Shown here one piece after another: positions 1-13,100 of a stretch of DNA of 64,000 bases. Where the stretch lies: the NCBI RefSeq assembly GCF_963966145.1, contig NC_091048.1:22382001-22446000 (forward strand), given 5' to 3'. The stretch is from Tenebrio molitor (taxonomy: Eukaryota; Arthropoda; Insecta; Coleoptera; Tenebrionidae). Both the position numbers and the translations under genes were made by a program. The number at the start of each line of letters is the position of its first letter. The first letter of the stretch is position 1. The notes beneath the pieces are model-generated. The model saw only the letters and a list, made by a program, of their open reading frames with translations, was not told the DNA's origin and did not search any database.

Positions 1-968
1 ATATCACGACTTTGTTGCATTAATGTAATGGTTACTTTTCTTGACAGGCTTTGATCATCTACTTTCTATAAGATGGCTTTGGTAAAGAACAAGAAAAGAC
101 CAATTAGTAATATCCACCACCGTTAGTCGTTAATTAACTTGAAACTTCTTCACAATGACGCAAACTATTTATATCAATTAATTAAACAAACCTAGAAACA
201 ATTTGTAGATATTGGCAGGCTACCAGTTGGAACAATCTAGTTGATTTATTTATCTAAAATCTTTTACTTTCACCGATAATTTAAAATAATTTCTAAAAAC
301 AACCAAACAATTGAAAAATAACATTTGGTTGAAATATTTCATGTAAAGGAAGTGACGTTATTAGTTTAGAGCACTAATCAAAATTTCAGACATGTTGGCT
401 GTTTACTTTACCATAAGTTTACATAAAAATTTGATCAACTACGGTCATGAATGCATAAAACTCGGTAGCGTAGACGTAAGTGAATTATTGAAGTAATTAT
501 GATTTCTGGAAACACGTTCATTTATAACGGATAGTTCTATTTGGTTTAAATATTTCGCCAAACCCCAGAATTCAGACAACCTAACAACCCCTTTATATTA
601 CAACAAGGGTCTCAACCAAGTACCTTTTAAATAAAAGATTCTAACAAGGTGCATGCCCTATAATAATTATTTTATTTCTTAAAGCTCACTGGAAAATTTT
701 AAATTTACGTACAGTTCATTTTTCCTACAAAACCCGCTACTGCTTATTATTGTAAATATTTTTCTTCTAATTTTATTTCGTTAGGTACTCCCAAGTATTT
801 CTATTTTATTAAACTAACACAAATCCCCCATTTCTCCTGGAACTAGTTTAATTTTATTATTTGCGAGTCATAATAATCTCATTATAAAAGCTTGAGATTA
901 AAAACATAGTTGTTTATGCAACATGTTTATAAAGCGACGTTTTTTTAAGTGCTTCATACACAATTTGC
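1..968. other. No gene seen
   Basis: AT-rich DNA without a supported frame, RNA gene or clear repeat. If ERK continues leftward it is part of its first intron. Confidence 0.5.
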
Positions 969-1141
969 ATATCTCGGTGTTAATTTAAATTTCCCGTCAA
1001 TGTTGGCGTTGAAGAGTCAATTGTGAACGCGCCACTTGTCAGTCTGGAAACAGCTGATCCGCGATCCGTAATCCGTGGTGCGTTCACAATCGACCCCTCA
1101 ATGCCAACTTTGACGGGAAATTTAAGTGAACACCCGATACA
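969..1141. mobile_element. MITE family A, copy 1
   Basis: The inverted ends (TCGGTGTTAATTTAAATTTC and ...GGGAAATTTAAGTGAACACCCGAT) continue inward through TTGGCGTTGAAGAGTCAATT for more than 60 bp per arm. A short middle contains CAGCTGATCCG. It is one of four related copies in the window. Confidence 0.75.
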
Positions 1142-4100
1142 ACTGTCTGCAACATTATTGTCTCTATAATAATTAGGAAAAATTTAATTAATAAAATTTT
1201 AAAATATGGATTAGGTAGCATTAACTTTCTACTGCAGTTGAGTAACTTAGGCCATCAGTTAAAAGTAGAAAACAGCCCCCATCTTTTTTAAGCTACAATT
1301 ATTTAAATAAAATGAATGAATATAGTTATGAAAGTGGTATTAAAGGGCTGCCAAATATCAGTAGTAATAGTAAGAGTAAAATAAAAATTGCGGCTTAAAA
1401 ACAATGATGAATAATTTCATAAAGCATCAACTATTTAATATATGTAATAGTAAAACGTACTCATGTTTAAAATGTTTTTGGTTGGCTGCTTTAATAGAAA
1501 TTATTATGGTAAAAATTGTTTCCTTTGTTCCGGGTTAAATGTAGAAATCTGACGACTACTATTTCCGGGATTTTGTTTTAGAATTCAAGCCACATCTCCG
1601 AATATTATTTCTGAAAAATGATCAATCAAGATTAAGGACTGGGAAGTGTTGAAAAATGATTATCAGTAACGCCTTTGATGAATACCAACCGATAAGCCAC
1701 ACTTCGCTTCGTTCCGCTTTGTGCAAAGCAATTAAACAAAACGACACAATTCCCACCGAGACATTTCTTGAAGGGGACAAATTTCAACAATTTTAATTGC
1801 GGCAACAAATGTGATTTATCGCTATTCACACGACTTCCCCAAGAGGTCGCGAAATCGCCAAATTGTCGTCAAAAGCAAACTCCATTATGTCAGTCACTTC
1901 CAACTTATTGCCTCGGAATATCTAGACCGCCGGGACATAAAAGAGAATCAACATGTACGCGACGTCGACGACACCGGAGTACCTGCATGAGGTTGCGTCT
2001 GGACGCCGGGGACGTTGCCCTCGTCGACCACACCCTCAGCATCTCATCACCGACTGAAAAAAATCGCAACCGACCTGGCCCAATTCAATCTGTATAATTA
2101 AACAAATTAATTAGCGGAAAAATAAACACTCATTCTGTCCGCAAATATGTACTCGACGTTTCAATAATTAAGCACTAGCACTTACGATTAAAAATGCAGG
2201 GGTGGGGTATGTAAACGGCGACCTGACCGGGGGTCATTTCAATATCCCTGGACGGATAAAAAAAATTGAGTGCTCTGGGAAATTTCCTCGTCACGACCTT
2301 GACCATTTTTTACAGTCCTCCGCAAGGAGTTACGTAAAATGCAGTAAGGGCCGCCCTCGATTCCCATTCGGCAAAGATAATTGATAAATTCTGTGTTGCG
2401 TTGCTAGTTTCTGGTTAGTTAAACCCATTGTTCGGTCTAATCGCTGTGGTTAATGTTAACCCGCGGACATTTTGCGAACAAACCGGGGTTATTTTTGCTG
2501 AATTTAAACGATGTTTTTCGGAACAACAAAATTTACATAGCATGAATTTTCAAGATGTTGTTACTTCATATACATATTAAATAAGCACCGCAGGGATGAA
2601 ACTTCCTTTAAACACATGTTCGTGTTCGAATAGTAAAATTTAGAACGATTTCACGGCGTCCACCAATATTGTTCCCATTGCTGAAACTGTGCAAGGCCTG
2701 ATCAATAGTGCCTCGAATAGAATTATTCACATTCAGCCGACACAAAACTGAAAAAGTAAACAGTGAAAAGTGAATTGATTCGAAATAAAAGTGTGAATTC
2801 ATCTTTCATTGTTTTAAAAAAGTATGCTCACATAAAGTGAAGGGCCAGACTTAGAACTCGGCGCCTGGACCCTTGCTTTATACCCCTTTATGATAATATA
2901 TGCGAAGACACTGGATTATTGAGAGCTTGAAAAGCTTCCGTAATCGCAAATTTTCGTAATAACTCGTCCTTTCCGGAATATTTTAAAAACGGAAAGCACA
3001 TGCGAGAGGAGCGACAGGATTCGGCAGTTTTTAACACAGGTTCCCTTTTCTTTCAAATTTAATTTTCTCTCTACCTGTAAGTCAAAAAGCCGCAAGGCAA
3101 ATGAAACATGTCAAAAAATGACAACTACAGTCCTTTGAACACTGAAATTAAAGCTACAAAAAGTGTTTGTGCTTTTACAGCCAACGCTACTAACGATCCA
3201 TCTGACTAATTACTTTTTAATACACACTCGTCTGTTAAAAAAATTAATCAAAAATTCAGAATGACAGATAAAACAAATTCCTATTTTCCTCGTTCAAATC
3301 CGACTTCTCTTCAATGTTTTACCAATGCAATGAAGTCATTACCATTTTGACAGGTGCGCTGATAGGTAATTGAAAATTTTCAAACTGTCATGTATTAATT
3401 AAAAGAGAACGGTGTGATCGACATTCACTGCGAAATACAATTTCATTAAGGTAATAATTCAGTTAACAGTAGAGGTTTTGCACGAACAACAAAAAGAATA
3501 TTTGTGATGAATCAGTTCTTTCCGTCTTTAATGTGTTTACTTGAAACTATCGAAACTTGACATTCTATGCGACATTATTTAAGAAACCAATTTGTTAATG
3601 AAATGCTTTGTCTAGATCACAGCAAGTCGTTTGTCGACTGCGTTTTTAATCAGAAAATTTTCTGTTTTCAATGAAACATTTTTACAAGGCAACAGTGCTT
3701 GAGTTGTTAAAACAGAAAATTGTCCGAAGAAAAAAAGTTCGAGTGTAATTGAATGAGATAATTTTGTGGCTCCGAATTAAAAAACATCAAATGCTAGATT
3801 TATTTTACATTTATTTGATCACTCGTTGAAACAAATGGTGTTCTACAATAAACAATCAGCAGAGATAATATGTACCTTCAAATAAATTCTCAATTAGATA
3901 GGCTGTAATTTATACAGGATGAAATTGAATTGCATATACAGGGTTATTAATGTTATTATAAATTATTGCAGTCGAAGCAGGCCATGAATATTTTGCCGCT
4001 TTCATGTGAACTGTCAATTTTTGTGGCTGTCACTGTCAATTTTTAGGTGAAAAAGGTGATGAGAACTTCATTTATTTTTTTTAAATTAACTATTGAATCC

Positions 4101-4656
4101 AAAAATACTGAGTTGTTTTGCAACCAATTCTAAAAATATTGAATTGTTTTACACCCAATTTAACTCCTGTGTGTGAAAGCTGTGTACAGTTGGTACGATA
4201 ACTATGAACGAAAATTTATGTGGCAACTGTGCAGGTAGGAGAGAGTTGACATTTCTTTGAGAGTTCATAGTCGCGCAATTTTGAAAATTGTCAAGTTAAC
4301 GTGCAATGGTATCAAAAAAATCAAATGCACACATATGAAATGTCATACAAATGTCAACTCTACCCCACTCACACAGTTGCCACATGAATGTTCGTACATA
4401 AGTGCCATACTTATACACAATCATTTTGAATCACTCAATATAAATCATTCATTTTTCTAATGACGAACTAGCTGGATTTTTTTTTTTTAGATTTTTTTAC
4501 AAAATAAATAAAAATTGGTCACTTGGCAAAGATTCAAATTGTCATATTATTGTCGCTGTCATGATGAATGAATTTTCAAAACAGATTACATTATATTTCT
4601 TCCTATTTGAATCAACAAAACAAACTCAACTCAATCAACAAACTCATGGATACAGT
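1142..4656. other. No gene seen
   Basis: Contains a GC-richer patch at about 1,930-2,090, with an open frame of unconvincing, Arg/Pro-heavy composition, and otherwise AT-rich DNA. An ACAGGGTTATTA motif near 3,940 is probably a MITE end remnant. Confidence 0.4.
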
Positions 4657-4868
4657 TATATCGGGCGTTCATTTAAATTTATCCTCAAAGTGGACGTTAA
4701 AGAGTCAATTGTGAACGCACCACTCGTCAGTTTGTACAGTAAAAACACAAACAACGCGAAAAGTGAGGTTAGCTTTAAACAGCTGATCCGTGATATGTAA
4801 TCCGTGGTGCGTTCGCAATCGACTCTTCAACGCCTACTTTGAGGTGAAATTAAAAAACACACGATATA
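4657..4868. mobile_element. MITE family A, copy 2
   Basis: Ends TATCGGGCGTTCATTTAAAT and ...AAAACACACGATA, with the shared inner arm GAGTCAATTGTGAACGCACC and middle AAACAGCTGATCCG. TA dinucleotides flank both ends, consistent with a Tc1/mariner-type target site. Confidence 0.75.
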
Positions 4869-4878
4869 ATACATACCT

Positions 4879-5192
4879 ACAGAGTCATTCAGATAAGAAT
4901 ACGAATTTACTTGAGGGCAGTAGGCAACCCAAAAATCATCAATCAGGGATCGTTTTTCGATATTTGTATTATGTAGGTAATCAAACTACTCAATTTTTTT
5001 TTTGAAGTTTTCTTGGCATTTCACGTATGTATTAAGACGATAGGATGCAAGTGTTGTGATGCCATTATTTGAGATAACTTTGATTGAAAAAAATACATAA
5101 TTTAATAACTTATCAACGTGGTAATGAAAGGCGTATTTAGGGTTGCCTACAGCCCTCAGGTAAATTCGTTATCTTATCTGAATAACCCTGTA
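4879..5192. mobile_element. MITE family B (ACAGGGTTATTCAGATAAG ends)
   Basis: The left end ACAGAGTCATTCAGATAAGA and the right end (inverted ACAGGGTTATTCAGATAAGA) share about 50 bp including GAATTTACTTGAGGGCAGTA. The element starts 10 bp after MITE A copy 2 ends, a tandem insertion hot spot. Confidence 0.7.
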
Positions 5193-8100
5193 TAGCTGTA
5201 TATATACGTAAACTCAACATCAAAATGAACATAATTCCTTTTACAAGTTTGAAAATAAATATTTATTTTCGTTTAACCAAACGTAAATACGTTGCTCGAT
5301 TTTACATTACAACGTGCAGCATATTTCAATGTCATTGGTTCGTTTCGTGAAAATGTTTATTTTTTATAATCTCACAATCAATAACTGTTTTCCTCTGATC
5401 CCTTGTTTAATTTACTAAATTTCATCCTTGTTTGCTCATCAGGTTAATTATTTTATACCCTTGTTTTGATATGTGTCCGTTCCTACTCCTATTTCTAGTT
5501 TACTTTATTTCTCTACCAATTCCTTCTTCCATCGTTCTATAAATCCTAGTTTAGCTCTCGTAATTATTCATCTATAAAAAAAATCCTTATTAATTTTTTT
5601 CCAACTATACAGGGAAAAAAACGGTAATTGGTGATGATGAGAAGTCATAGACAAAAAAATTTTCTTGTAAGTTTTTTCGTTTTCGAGATACGTACAAATG
5701 ATTGAAAATGTGCTCAAAATTGCTAGTACGCTGCTGAGTTAAAGGTGATTAACCTGATCATCTTGGTAGTTTAGCAACAATAATAATCAAAGATGCCCGT
5801 CAGTCACAAACGTAACCTTACTCCTCTTGATCATTTCCATAGAAACATTTACATTTACGTAGCAGTGTGCTTGCACCTACGACTTTATTGTGGAGTTGAT
5901 GTAACAATGGTTGCTAATGAAGTAATGAAATGAACAAATTCAGACAAATTTTCCTTATTCATAGGCGTTAAAAATACAAGGATATAAAATCCATTCAAAA
6001 ATCAAAAAACCACCACCTGTTGCTTTAGGTTGGTAAAATTTTAAAAACCCTAGGTAGATATTTTTTATACTATGTTGGTAACTATAAATTATGACAATTA
6101 TTTGATTCAAAATAAAATTCGATTGCTTTGAATTTCGTTCATATTGTTTTATTATCAGCACGTTTCATTTATTTATTGATTCCTATTATTTTTAGTTAAA
6201 CATGCTCAGAAAAACGATAAATGTTTAACCTCAAAATTACAAGTCTCACCAAATTTCACACTAGACAGGGTTGCCGATAGTAATTATCGAGGAAAATGCG
6301 ACGTTGGTGATTTTTTGATTTTTGAGTGGACTTTAGGGTAATTTCCATCCTTTTGATTTCACCTCCAAAAGTTATTTACGCAGAATTATTTTGTGTCAAG
6401 GATACTGCACATTTTTTTTTCAAACTTATTTCAGAATCACCCTGTATATGTATAATTTTCTGGACTTTTTACCCCTTGTTTCTAATCACTTATAATTATA
6501 AATTATAATTAACAAAGTTTGGTCCATAGTTATGAATGACTATGTGCACAATTAAATTATAATTAGAAAATTATACTTAACAAATTGTGCTTCATTTGTG
6601 TTATAATTACCAAATTCTTGCCAACTCCAAGGTTTTAACGTATAATTAGATAATCTGACCAATCAGATCATTAGCTGTCTTTAAAAGTCAAATCTGCCAG
6701 GTCGGTTGTTTGTCAAATGGACGCATTCGATAAAAATTCATTCAATATCTATTACGTTGACCTTCGTGACACCTACTATAACTATTTACTGGGTATATCT
6801 AATTGCAACAAACTAAAACTAGCAAAATATGTCAAAACTAGTGATCGTTGTTTTGCAAATTTTCTCTAATTTTTCATTGGTCTGTAGTTGTTATTAATTC
6901 TGATTGTGAACAGCAAAACTGAAAGTATTTTGTGTAAAGTATAATTTTCTAAGTACCAATTTGTAATTATAATTTCTTAAGTGATTATAAACTGTATACC
7001 TTTTATTCCTTATTTCAACCACTCAAAGCACTCTCACTTCTTTTTCATTCTTCATTCTTTGACATTAGAATCAGGTCAATTTGTAAAAAAAATCCGAAAA
7101 ACAATGCAATTGTTTAGAAATGACAATATGTTTTTAACTATGTAACTGTTATGCAAAAATGTAAAACCCTTACCAAAAATATCTTCGACATAAAAATTGT
7201 CGACGAAATTGAACCCTTTTACGGCAGTATTTACTGCCCTTACTTCTTTCCAACAATAATACGCTGCCCTCAATTACATTATTAATTTACAAATAAAAGA
7301 CGTCCATTCCCTTTATCCATCCACGGGAATTAACCCTAGATCAGCAGCCACCTGGCTGGGTACAGTTTAATTTTAGACTACACTTGCCTAGCTTGAAACG
7401 AACAAGTATTAAAAATTCATATTAAATTTGCTTTGTACAGCAGGTAAAGGTTTTATAAAAAAAAAAAAACAAAGAATCAACATCAAAAGTTTTCTGTATT
7501 TCGCATTCCGTTTCCTTTATAACTTTGGAAAAAAAAATGTTTACTTTGAACTAATGGAACGTGAATAAATTGGTTCGACGTTCATTTTCAAAAATTCCAC
7601 GGACTTTACTGCGTTATTATTATTAAAATAATTGTTAATTTCATTATTTACTGTGCTTCACTTCAATAACAACAACAACTTTCCTTTGAAGTTTGACTCC
7701 ACTGTTCCTGTTAATTAATCATTTTACGTTCAATGTTCTTTTATTCTACTGCTGTTCTCCATTTTTAGTAAATTCCGCCTATCGGTACTGTATTATTATT
7801 TTTGTGTACAGTGCTACCAAGAATTTTACAGTAAGGGAATTTTTTTTATTCTTCAATTTAGCAAATCTTTTAGGCTTCCGTGACGAAAACAGTTATAGGA
7901 AAAAGGTGATTCTAATGTGATTTTATGCCTGAGTACATTTTCGGAAGAAAATTCGTAAGAAATCACCTTTCTTAAACGAAAAAATCGAATCTTAAACTTA
8001 ATTTTTATTCCAAGATCTATTTTTTAAACATTTTTCGAGATGCTGTAGTAAATGTGTCGATCCCCTTGACGATTTTTTATTTAAATTTTGATCTGAAAAT

Positions 8101-8310
8101 TTAGATACTGTTCTTAAAATTACCATCAAAACCAACTTTTTCGAAATTAAAAAGAATGTCAAACTTTTGTCTAATATTTTTTGTCTTTAATAAACAATTA
8201 CATACTATGCTCGCGATATCAATGAATAAAAATATTTATCTCCAAGCGGTCGAAAATCGCGCCTTTGTGTATCTCCATAGAAACGGTTAAAGTGGTATTT
8301 TTTTCTGAGT
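5193..8310. other. No gene seen; weak repeat remnants
   Basis: TATACAGGG near 5,608 and ACCCTGTATA near 6,440 look like DNA-transposon ends but their neighbouring bases do not pair. CATTCAAAAATCAAAAAACC (5,994) recurs inverted near 6,300. The rest is AT-rich, with TATAATTA-rich stretches at 6.48-6.98 kb. Confidence 0.4.
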
Positions 8311-8883
8311 GGAGTAGAAGTACACACGCGGCCACCCAACACGATAGCTGGCGCAGAGTTCTCAATTTTTCCCTAGATTAAAACGGGACCTGTCCAGTGG
8401 CGTTTGTGATGAATGCATTTTTTTTTATGACAAATGTATGCTTTGTTTAAGAAAGTCAAGATTCTAAACTTGGTCTTAAAGAAGTAACGGACCTTCAAAT
8501 AAATTTATATTTAGAGCAACCTATGGAAATTCAATTGTTTGCAACATTTTTCCAGCGTAGAAAATGACACAAGAAACGTCTGATATTTTAACGAAATAAA
8601 ATTAGGTTAGAAAATATGTTTAATTTTTGTAGTGCATTCTTCCTATTCCCCCTCCACGGAATATGACAATATGAAATTGGGAAAAAGCTTACTACGTAAC
8701 CTGTGTAACTCCGGAGAATAATTGGTTACCTACAAAAATTACTTTACACTGTTAACAGAATTAGAATGTCGCCTACGCCTACTCTAAATATATATTTATT
8801 TGAAGGCCCGATATAATACCAATGTAACATTATTAAGGTGAAAAAAAATCGTGCACTTTTGGCCGCGTGTGTACTTCAACTCC
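8311..8883. repeat. Foldback arms GGAGTAGAAGTACACACGCG around a MITE
   Basis: The 24-nt arm at 8,311-8,334 recurs inverted at 8,860-8,883 with one mismatch. The interval holds MITE family C copy 1, so it may be an older element split by a younger one. Confidence 0.6.
8488..8810 (+). mobile_element. MITE family C, copy 1
   Basis: Ends CGGACCTTCAAATAAATTTA and the inverted TATTTATTTGAAGGCCCG form inverted repeats of about 28 bp. The interior (ATTCAATTGTTTGCAACATT, GTTACCTACAAAAATTACTT) is shared with a second copy at 62.4 kb in the opposite orientation. Confidence 0.75.
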
Positions 8884-9177
8884 TGGGAGTAGAAGTGTCA
8901 ATAGGCGGCTCGACCGAATCAAATGCAAGGTCATTTGAAGCATTGTCACATTGCCTCAAAAAAGCGAAATAACGAAATTATTATCCAATATTTAATCAGT
9001 GCCACTGTGGTGTTTAACGAGCCGCCCGTTGTGGGCGTGTCCACGATGTCAAAATCAAAAATAGCACAAGCAAGATGGCCCTTCAGTGTTAAAAAGTGAA
9101 CAGTTGTAAGTTGTAATCATTTGATATTCACGTTTTGATAATTTTTGTTATATTTAGCGAATATTTTATGTGAAGTA

Positions 9178-9364
9178 TGACCGATGCTATTGAAAACGAA
9201 ATGCCATTGCACGGCTCAAGAATTGACGCAGATCGCGGCAAACTCCATGGAGATCTAATCGCATCATTGTCCCCCGCGAAAAGTGTATGATTTCTACATA
9301 ATGCTCTGATGAAAAGTATCTGGCTACATGGGTAAAATCTCTGAGTTCCCTAGAGGAAGAAATA
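9178..9364 (+). pseudogene. Short coding-like stretch, unidentified
   Basis: An ATG at 9,178 opens 36 codons (MTDAIENEMPLHGSRIDADR, then LHGDLIASLSPAKSV). After a stop and frame change comes YLATWVKSLSSLEEEI and a stop at 9,364. The composition is more protein-like than the surrounding AT-rich DNA. It could be an exon pair, a retrocopy or a decayed gene. I do not recognise it. Confidence 0.25.
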
Positions 9365-9617
9365 TAAATTATTATTGTTGGTTAGGTGCATGGTTACTAG
9401 GTGTAATAGGGCTTGTTGATGTGATGAAATCACCAATTTTACAATGGGGAAATCGAAGATTTGAGCTTTGCTATCCCAGTTAAAGTTCAAGATAATAAAA
9501 ATTACAAATCAATACAAACGGCAGGAATAAAAATGAGTTCATCTCCGATTTTTTTTATTTGTGATCTGCTTAAAGGTAGAATAGGATATATCATTCAAAG
9601 TACAAGGTCTTTTGGTG

Positions 9618-9720
9618 CTTCGCCCAGTTGCGACCTCGACTTCGTCTCGGTCTTCAATCTCGGGGCTTAGCACAAAAAGGCTCACTTCTATTCTTAATAA
9701 TACAATCTACCATTCCGGTG
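9618..9720 (-). repeat. Unidentified coding-like repeat, copy 1 (disrupted)
   Basis: The minus strand reads VDCIIKNRSEPFCAKPRD and then shifts frame. The same sequence family occurs intact on the plus strand at 16.3 kb, where it reads through. One copy carries a 1-nt difference after CAKPR. Confidence 0.45.
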
Positions 9721-9905
9721 CGGTGCGAACTTTTTGGCAAGCACTGAATATACATAAAAATGGCACTGTTACACGGTTTAACAACGCTTTCGTTGAATTT
9801 TTTTATGTAGGAGTATATTGCACAACACAGCAAAAAAAATCAGCAATTGCCATTAATAATAAGTGAAATTTTATGTTTCAATTAATTGTAATAGTAGGTT
9901 CGGCG

Positions 9906-10185
9906 TCAACCATCAGCAACATGCTGTGAAGTCTGCTGGGAGTTAATTGTTATTACACAAAACAAAGAGTTAATGTGAATGTTTATTAATATGCCAGGTC
10001 CCATTCGGTTGTTTATTGCTTTAAGCTTTTTATTGGTAGTTTTCCTTGCCCTCGTAATGTCTACAACAACGTTATCATACATATCCAAACACTGGATGAC
10101 TGCGCCACTCTCCATATCAATTAATTTCCTAGAGCCATTCTGTATGATTACGGTGTCTGCTTCGGAAAAGCGAAATGTCGAAATG
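9906..10185 (-). CDS. Possible orphan exon or ORF, unidentified
   Basis: The minus strand reads FRFSEADTVIIQNGSRKLID and MESGAVIQCLDMYDNVVVDI, then a basic RARKTTNKKLKAINN. An AG acceptor-like site lies near 10,186. The sequence is protein-like in composition, but I cannot assign a family and a chance ORF is possible. Confidence 0.2.
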
Positions 10186-13100
10186 CGCTTAAAAACCTCT
10201 GGCTACCATTAAAGGGAAGAGCGGAAGTCAACAGTCATAACGGACACGTCCTCCAGATAAGAAATTATTTAATGCGGGATTAACTGTTCATTTCATTCGA
10301 CATTTGGAGGAGATGACGTCGATAACATTCGACGTAATGACGTGAAAATTGTCCAGTTTAAATATTTTGTCGGCGCCAGAAATAACCCATGCCACACTTC
10401 TGAATTACCAATTTAAATCGATTCGAAAGTCCTTTCATCACCGTGTTACGTGTTTAAGGGTTCAAGAGATAAATAAATGTCAAACTGAGCTTCGTACCTC
10501 GTTGAAATTTTTCTCCACAGAAAACCCCATTGACCTTTATCTTTTAAACGAGTCAGTCAAACCAAAACGAATAACATGATACCACCGAGGAATTTGAAGA
10601 TTTTCATTGTTGCCTCGAAAATTCTTACATGTCACGTAAGCACACCGCCGAACTTTCCCGGAATCGATTACGATGGGGCAAGTGACTGATTCGGTAATTA
10701 AATTTGAGGGATGATGAAACGTTTATTAAATGTTCGCTAGATCAGAACCGAGTTTTTTACTCGAACAACTTCAGTTTGTCTTTTTCATTCATCTGCTTTT
10801 TTCTTCCTTATTGCTGTTTTTCTTTCGTTATTAGTTCCGCAAGGGAATAAAACACAACCCAAACATGCCACAGGGCTATTATATTTTGTTATTAACAAAC
10901 ACATTTATTAAAAACACCAATAAATCCTATTGTGCCGGGATGGTGATGCATTCATTAAAACTTCGAAGGAATGAACTTGCGTCTGGTAACATCGAATTTC
11001 CATATTGTGGGGTTCTTGTTACCTCTGTCTATTTGAAGCAAGGGCTTGATTGAAATTCCTGGTGTTGCCCCGTAGCACCCGGGGGAACATATCACCCATT
11101 AAAATGCTTGATGTAGTTTCAACGGCTCTGCTCTGATACGAATCTTGCTCCGATTATTAAAAATTGCAAGGATCAAACAATCGTTCGACATTTATTGTTT
11201 TGTGTACGCGGATTCAATTTAGGCGACAATAGATGTTCTATATCGAACGAATCCGCAATGCGACGGGTCAAGGGCAGGTCTAGAATAACACGGGGAAATT
11301 ACCCTCGCTTGAACATCAACGGAACCTGTGGAACATTCCGCTTCATACGCTCTGTGGACACATTGACTCTTTCCTCGCAAGCTCTGAAATGATGCTTGAA
11401 TGATTAATGCCACGATTTTAGGAAAAGTGCATAAAAACGTGCGTCACACGGGCCGTGGGAAGCATCTGCGAGGCCCCTTTTTTCACCACCACCACAAGAA
11501 AAATCATTTGTTGTAAATTTATTCCGAAACCTATACTTTTTCTTCTTCCATCAATATTAATTCGATATTGTTTGCAACGTTCTCGCATTTCGTGCGACCG
11601 ATGGGAAACTAGTCTCGTAAAAAGTCACCGAAAAGTTCCATCATTAAAACGAAGAAAAACTAAATTAGGACCGTCTAGCAGTGTACTGTTTTCGCAACAT
11701 AAAAAAAACATCTGCATAATGATCCTTGCCAAGTCTTGAATTACTTCCACAATATTGTGCTCAGCGAAATGAACGTCAAAAAGGATGTAGAGAGGAATCG
11801 CAGCCAGGCGATAGCTCACTTTCGAACAAATTTAATCATATTTTTAAATATGAAAATGAGATATTTCTCTTGAGATTACAACGCACTAATACCTTATTCA
11901 AAATGAAGGCAATGTTTTCTAAATATTTCTTGCTTCGGTCATTAGATTAAAAAATGAGATCTCCTGTCTTGTCGTATACAAAGAAAACGTCTGCGTAGAT
12001 GAAATGCAAATTTAACGAGTACTAAAAGCAACATTTTCAGGTACTTAATACAATTACCGGAGGGTCTTTCGGAGAAATCCAACTAGAAAAAAGAAACACG
12101 CACACTATGGGACTGCAGCGTCCTTGTATAATCTTGTTTATCCTTTGGGCAATTGTTTGTCTAAGTTCTGAATTACTCACGGCGATGTAAAAATTGACCG
12201 AGATAATAACGTCGAGTAAGTTTTGTCAATTAAATGAAAAGAAACAGCACCGGAGAAGATAAATTCTCTTGCGACTCCGACAGTCGGAGAACTTGTTCCA
12301 CGAAAAAAAATTAAACTACGGCTCTCGACATATTAAAAAAAAATCCTTGTTATTTACTTGTCTGAATTTGACAAATTTCATGCCAGTTTTCAAAATGGAA
12401 TCGTGACCTACGAGCCGTCGTCGTTGCATTTTTAAATTGATATACTCCCCACATATTTGATTTTAAATTGGATTCTTCTTTAATGCTCGAAAATCCCGTA
12501 TCTTATCTTGTACGATAACAACAATTTATGATCTGACCCAACAGCAGCGAACACATTTTTCAGTTTCTTCTTGGAGAAATCTTCTTCAATTTCTGTAATA
12601 ACTGTATACCTTGGTGAATGTCAAACAATCTTATTAAGAGTTGACGTCGATCGAGATGAGATTAGTGAGTTCTAATAATTGATCGTCTTCAAGATGTAAT
12701 TAAATTTCCGTATCACCGCACACCTTGCCATGATAAAAGGAAATAACGTCACTTCCTTATTAACAACAGGTGTAAATTAGTGCTTGTCAGTTAATCATAT
12801 TGTACCTTAACGTCATTCCATCACAGTACAAAGAAACATTTGCTTCCCGAAACAATTGCATTAAATTTTATTACAAATATTACAAATAAAGTCTGTTTTT
12901 TTTTATAATCAATTGTCAGTGTTGTCAGGTTGGCAGAAAATTCGAAACTGTGAATTTTATAAATCACGTTTGAAACATTGACTTTTGAAATTGTCACCGA
13001 TTGTCACATTTGACACTTTACTATCCGTTTATTAAACTCCCGCACTGTCAGTGTCAAATTTTTGATTTTTTTTTTGAAGTGTACCTATGGTGAGATACCC

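Noticed and set aside
1768..2097. A 109-codon frame in a GC-richer patch
   Set aside because: Arg/Pro-heavy, without domain, splice context or codon support; an ORF on the other strand overlaps it.
5608..6452. An 845-bp element bounded by ACAGGG and CCCTGT
   Set aside because: Beyond the six terminal bases the two ends do not pair, so they probably belong to different remnants.
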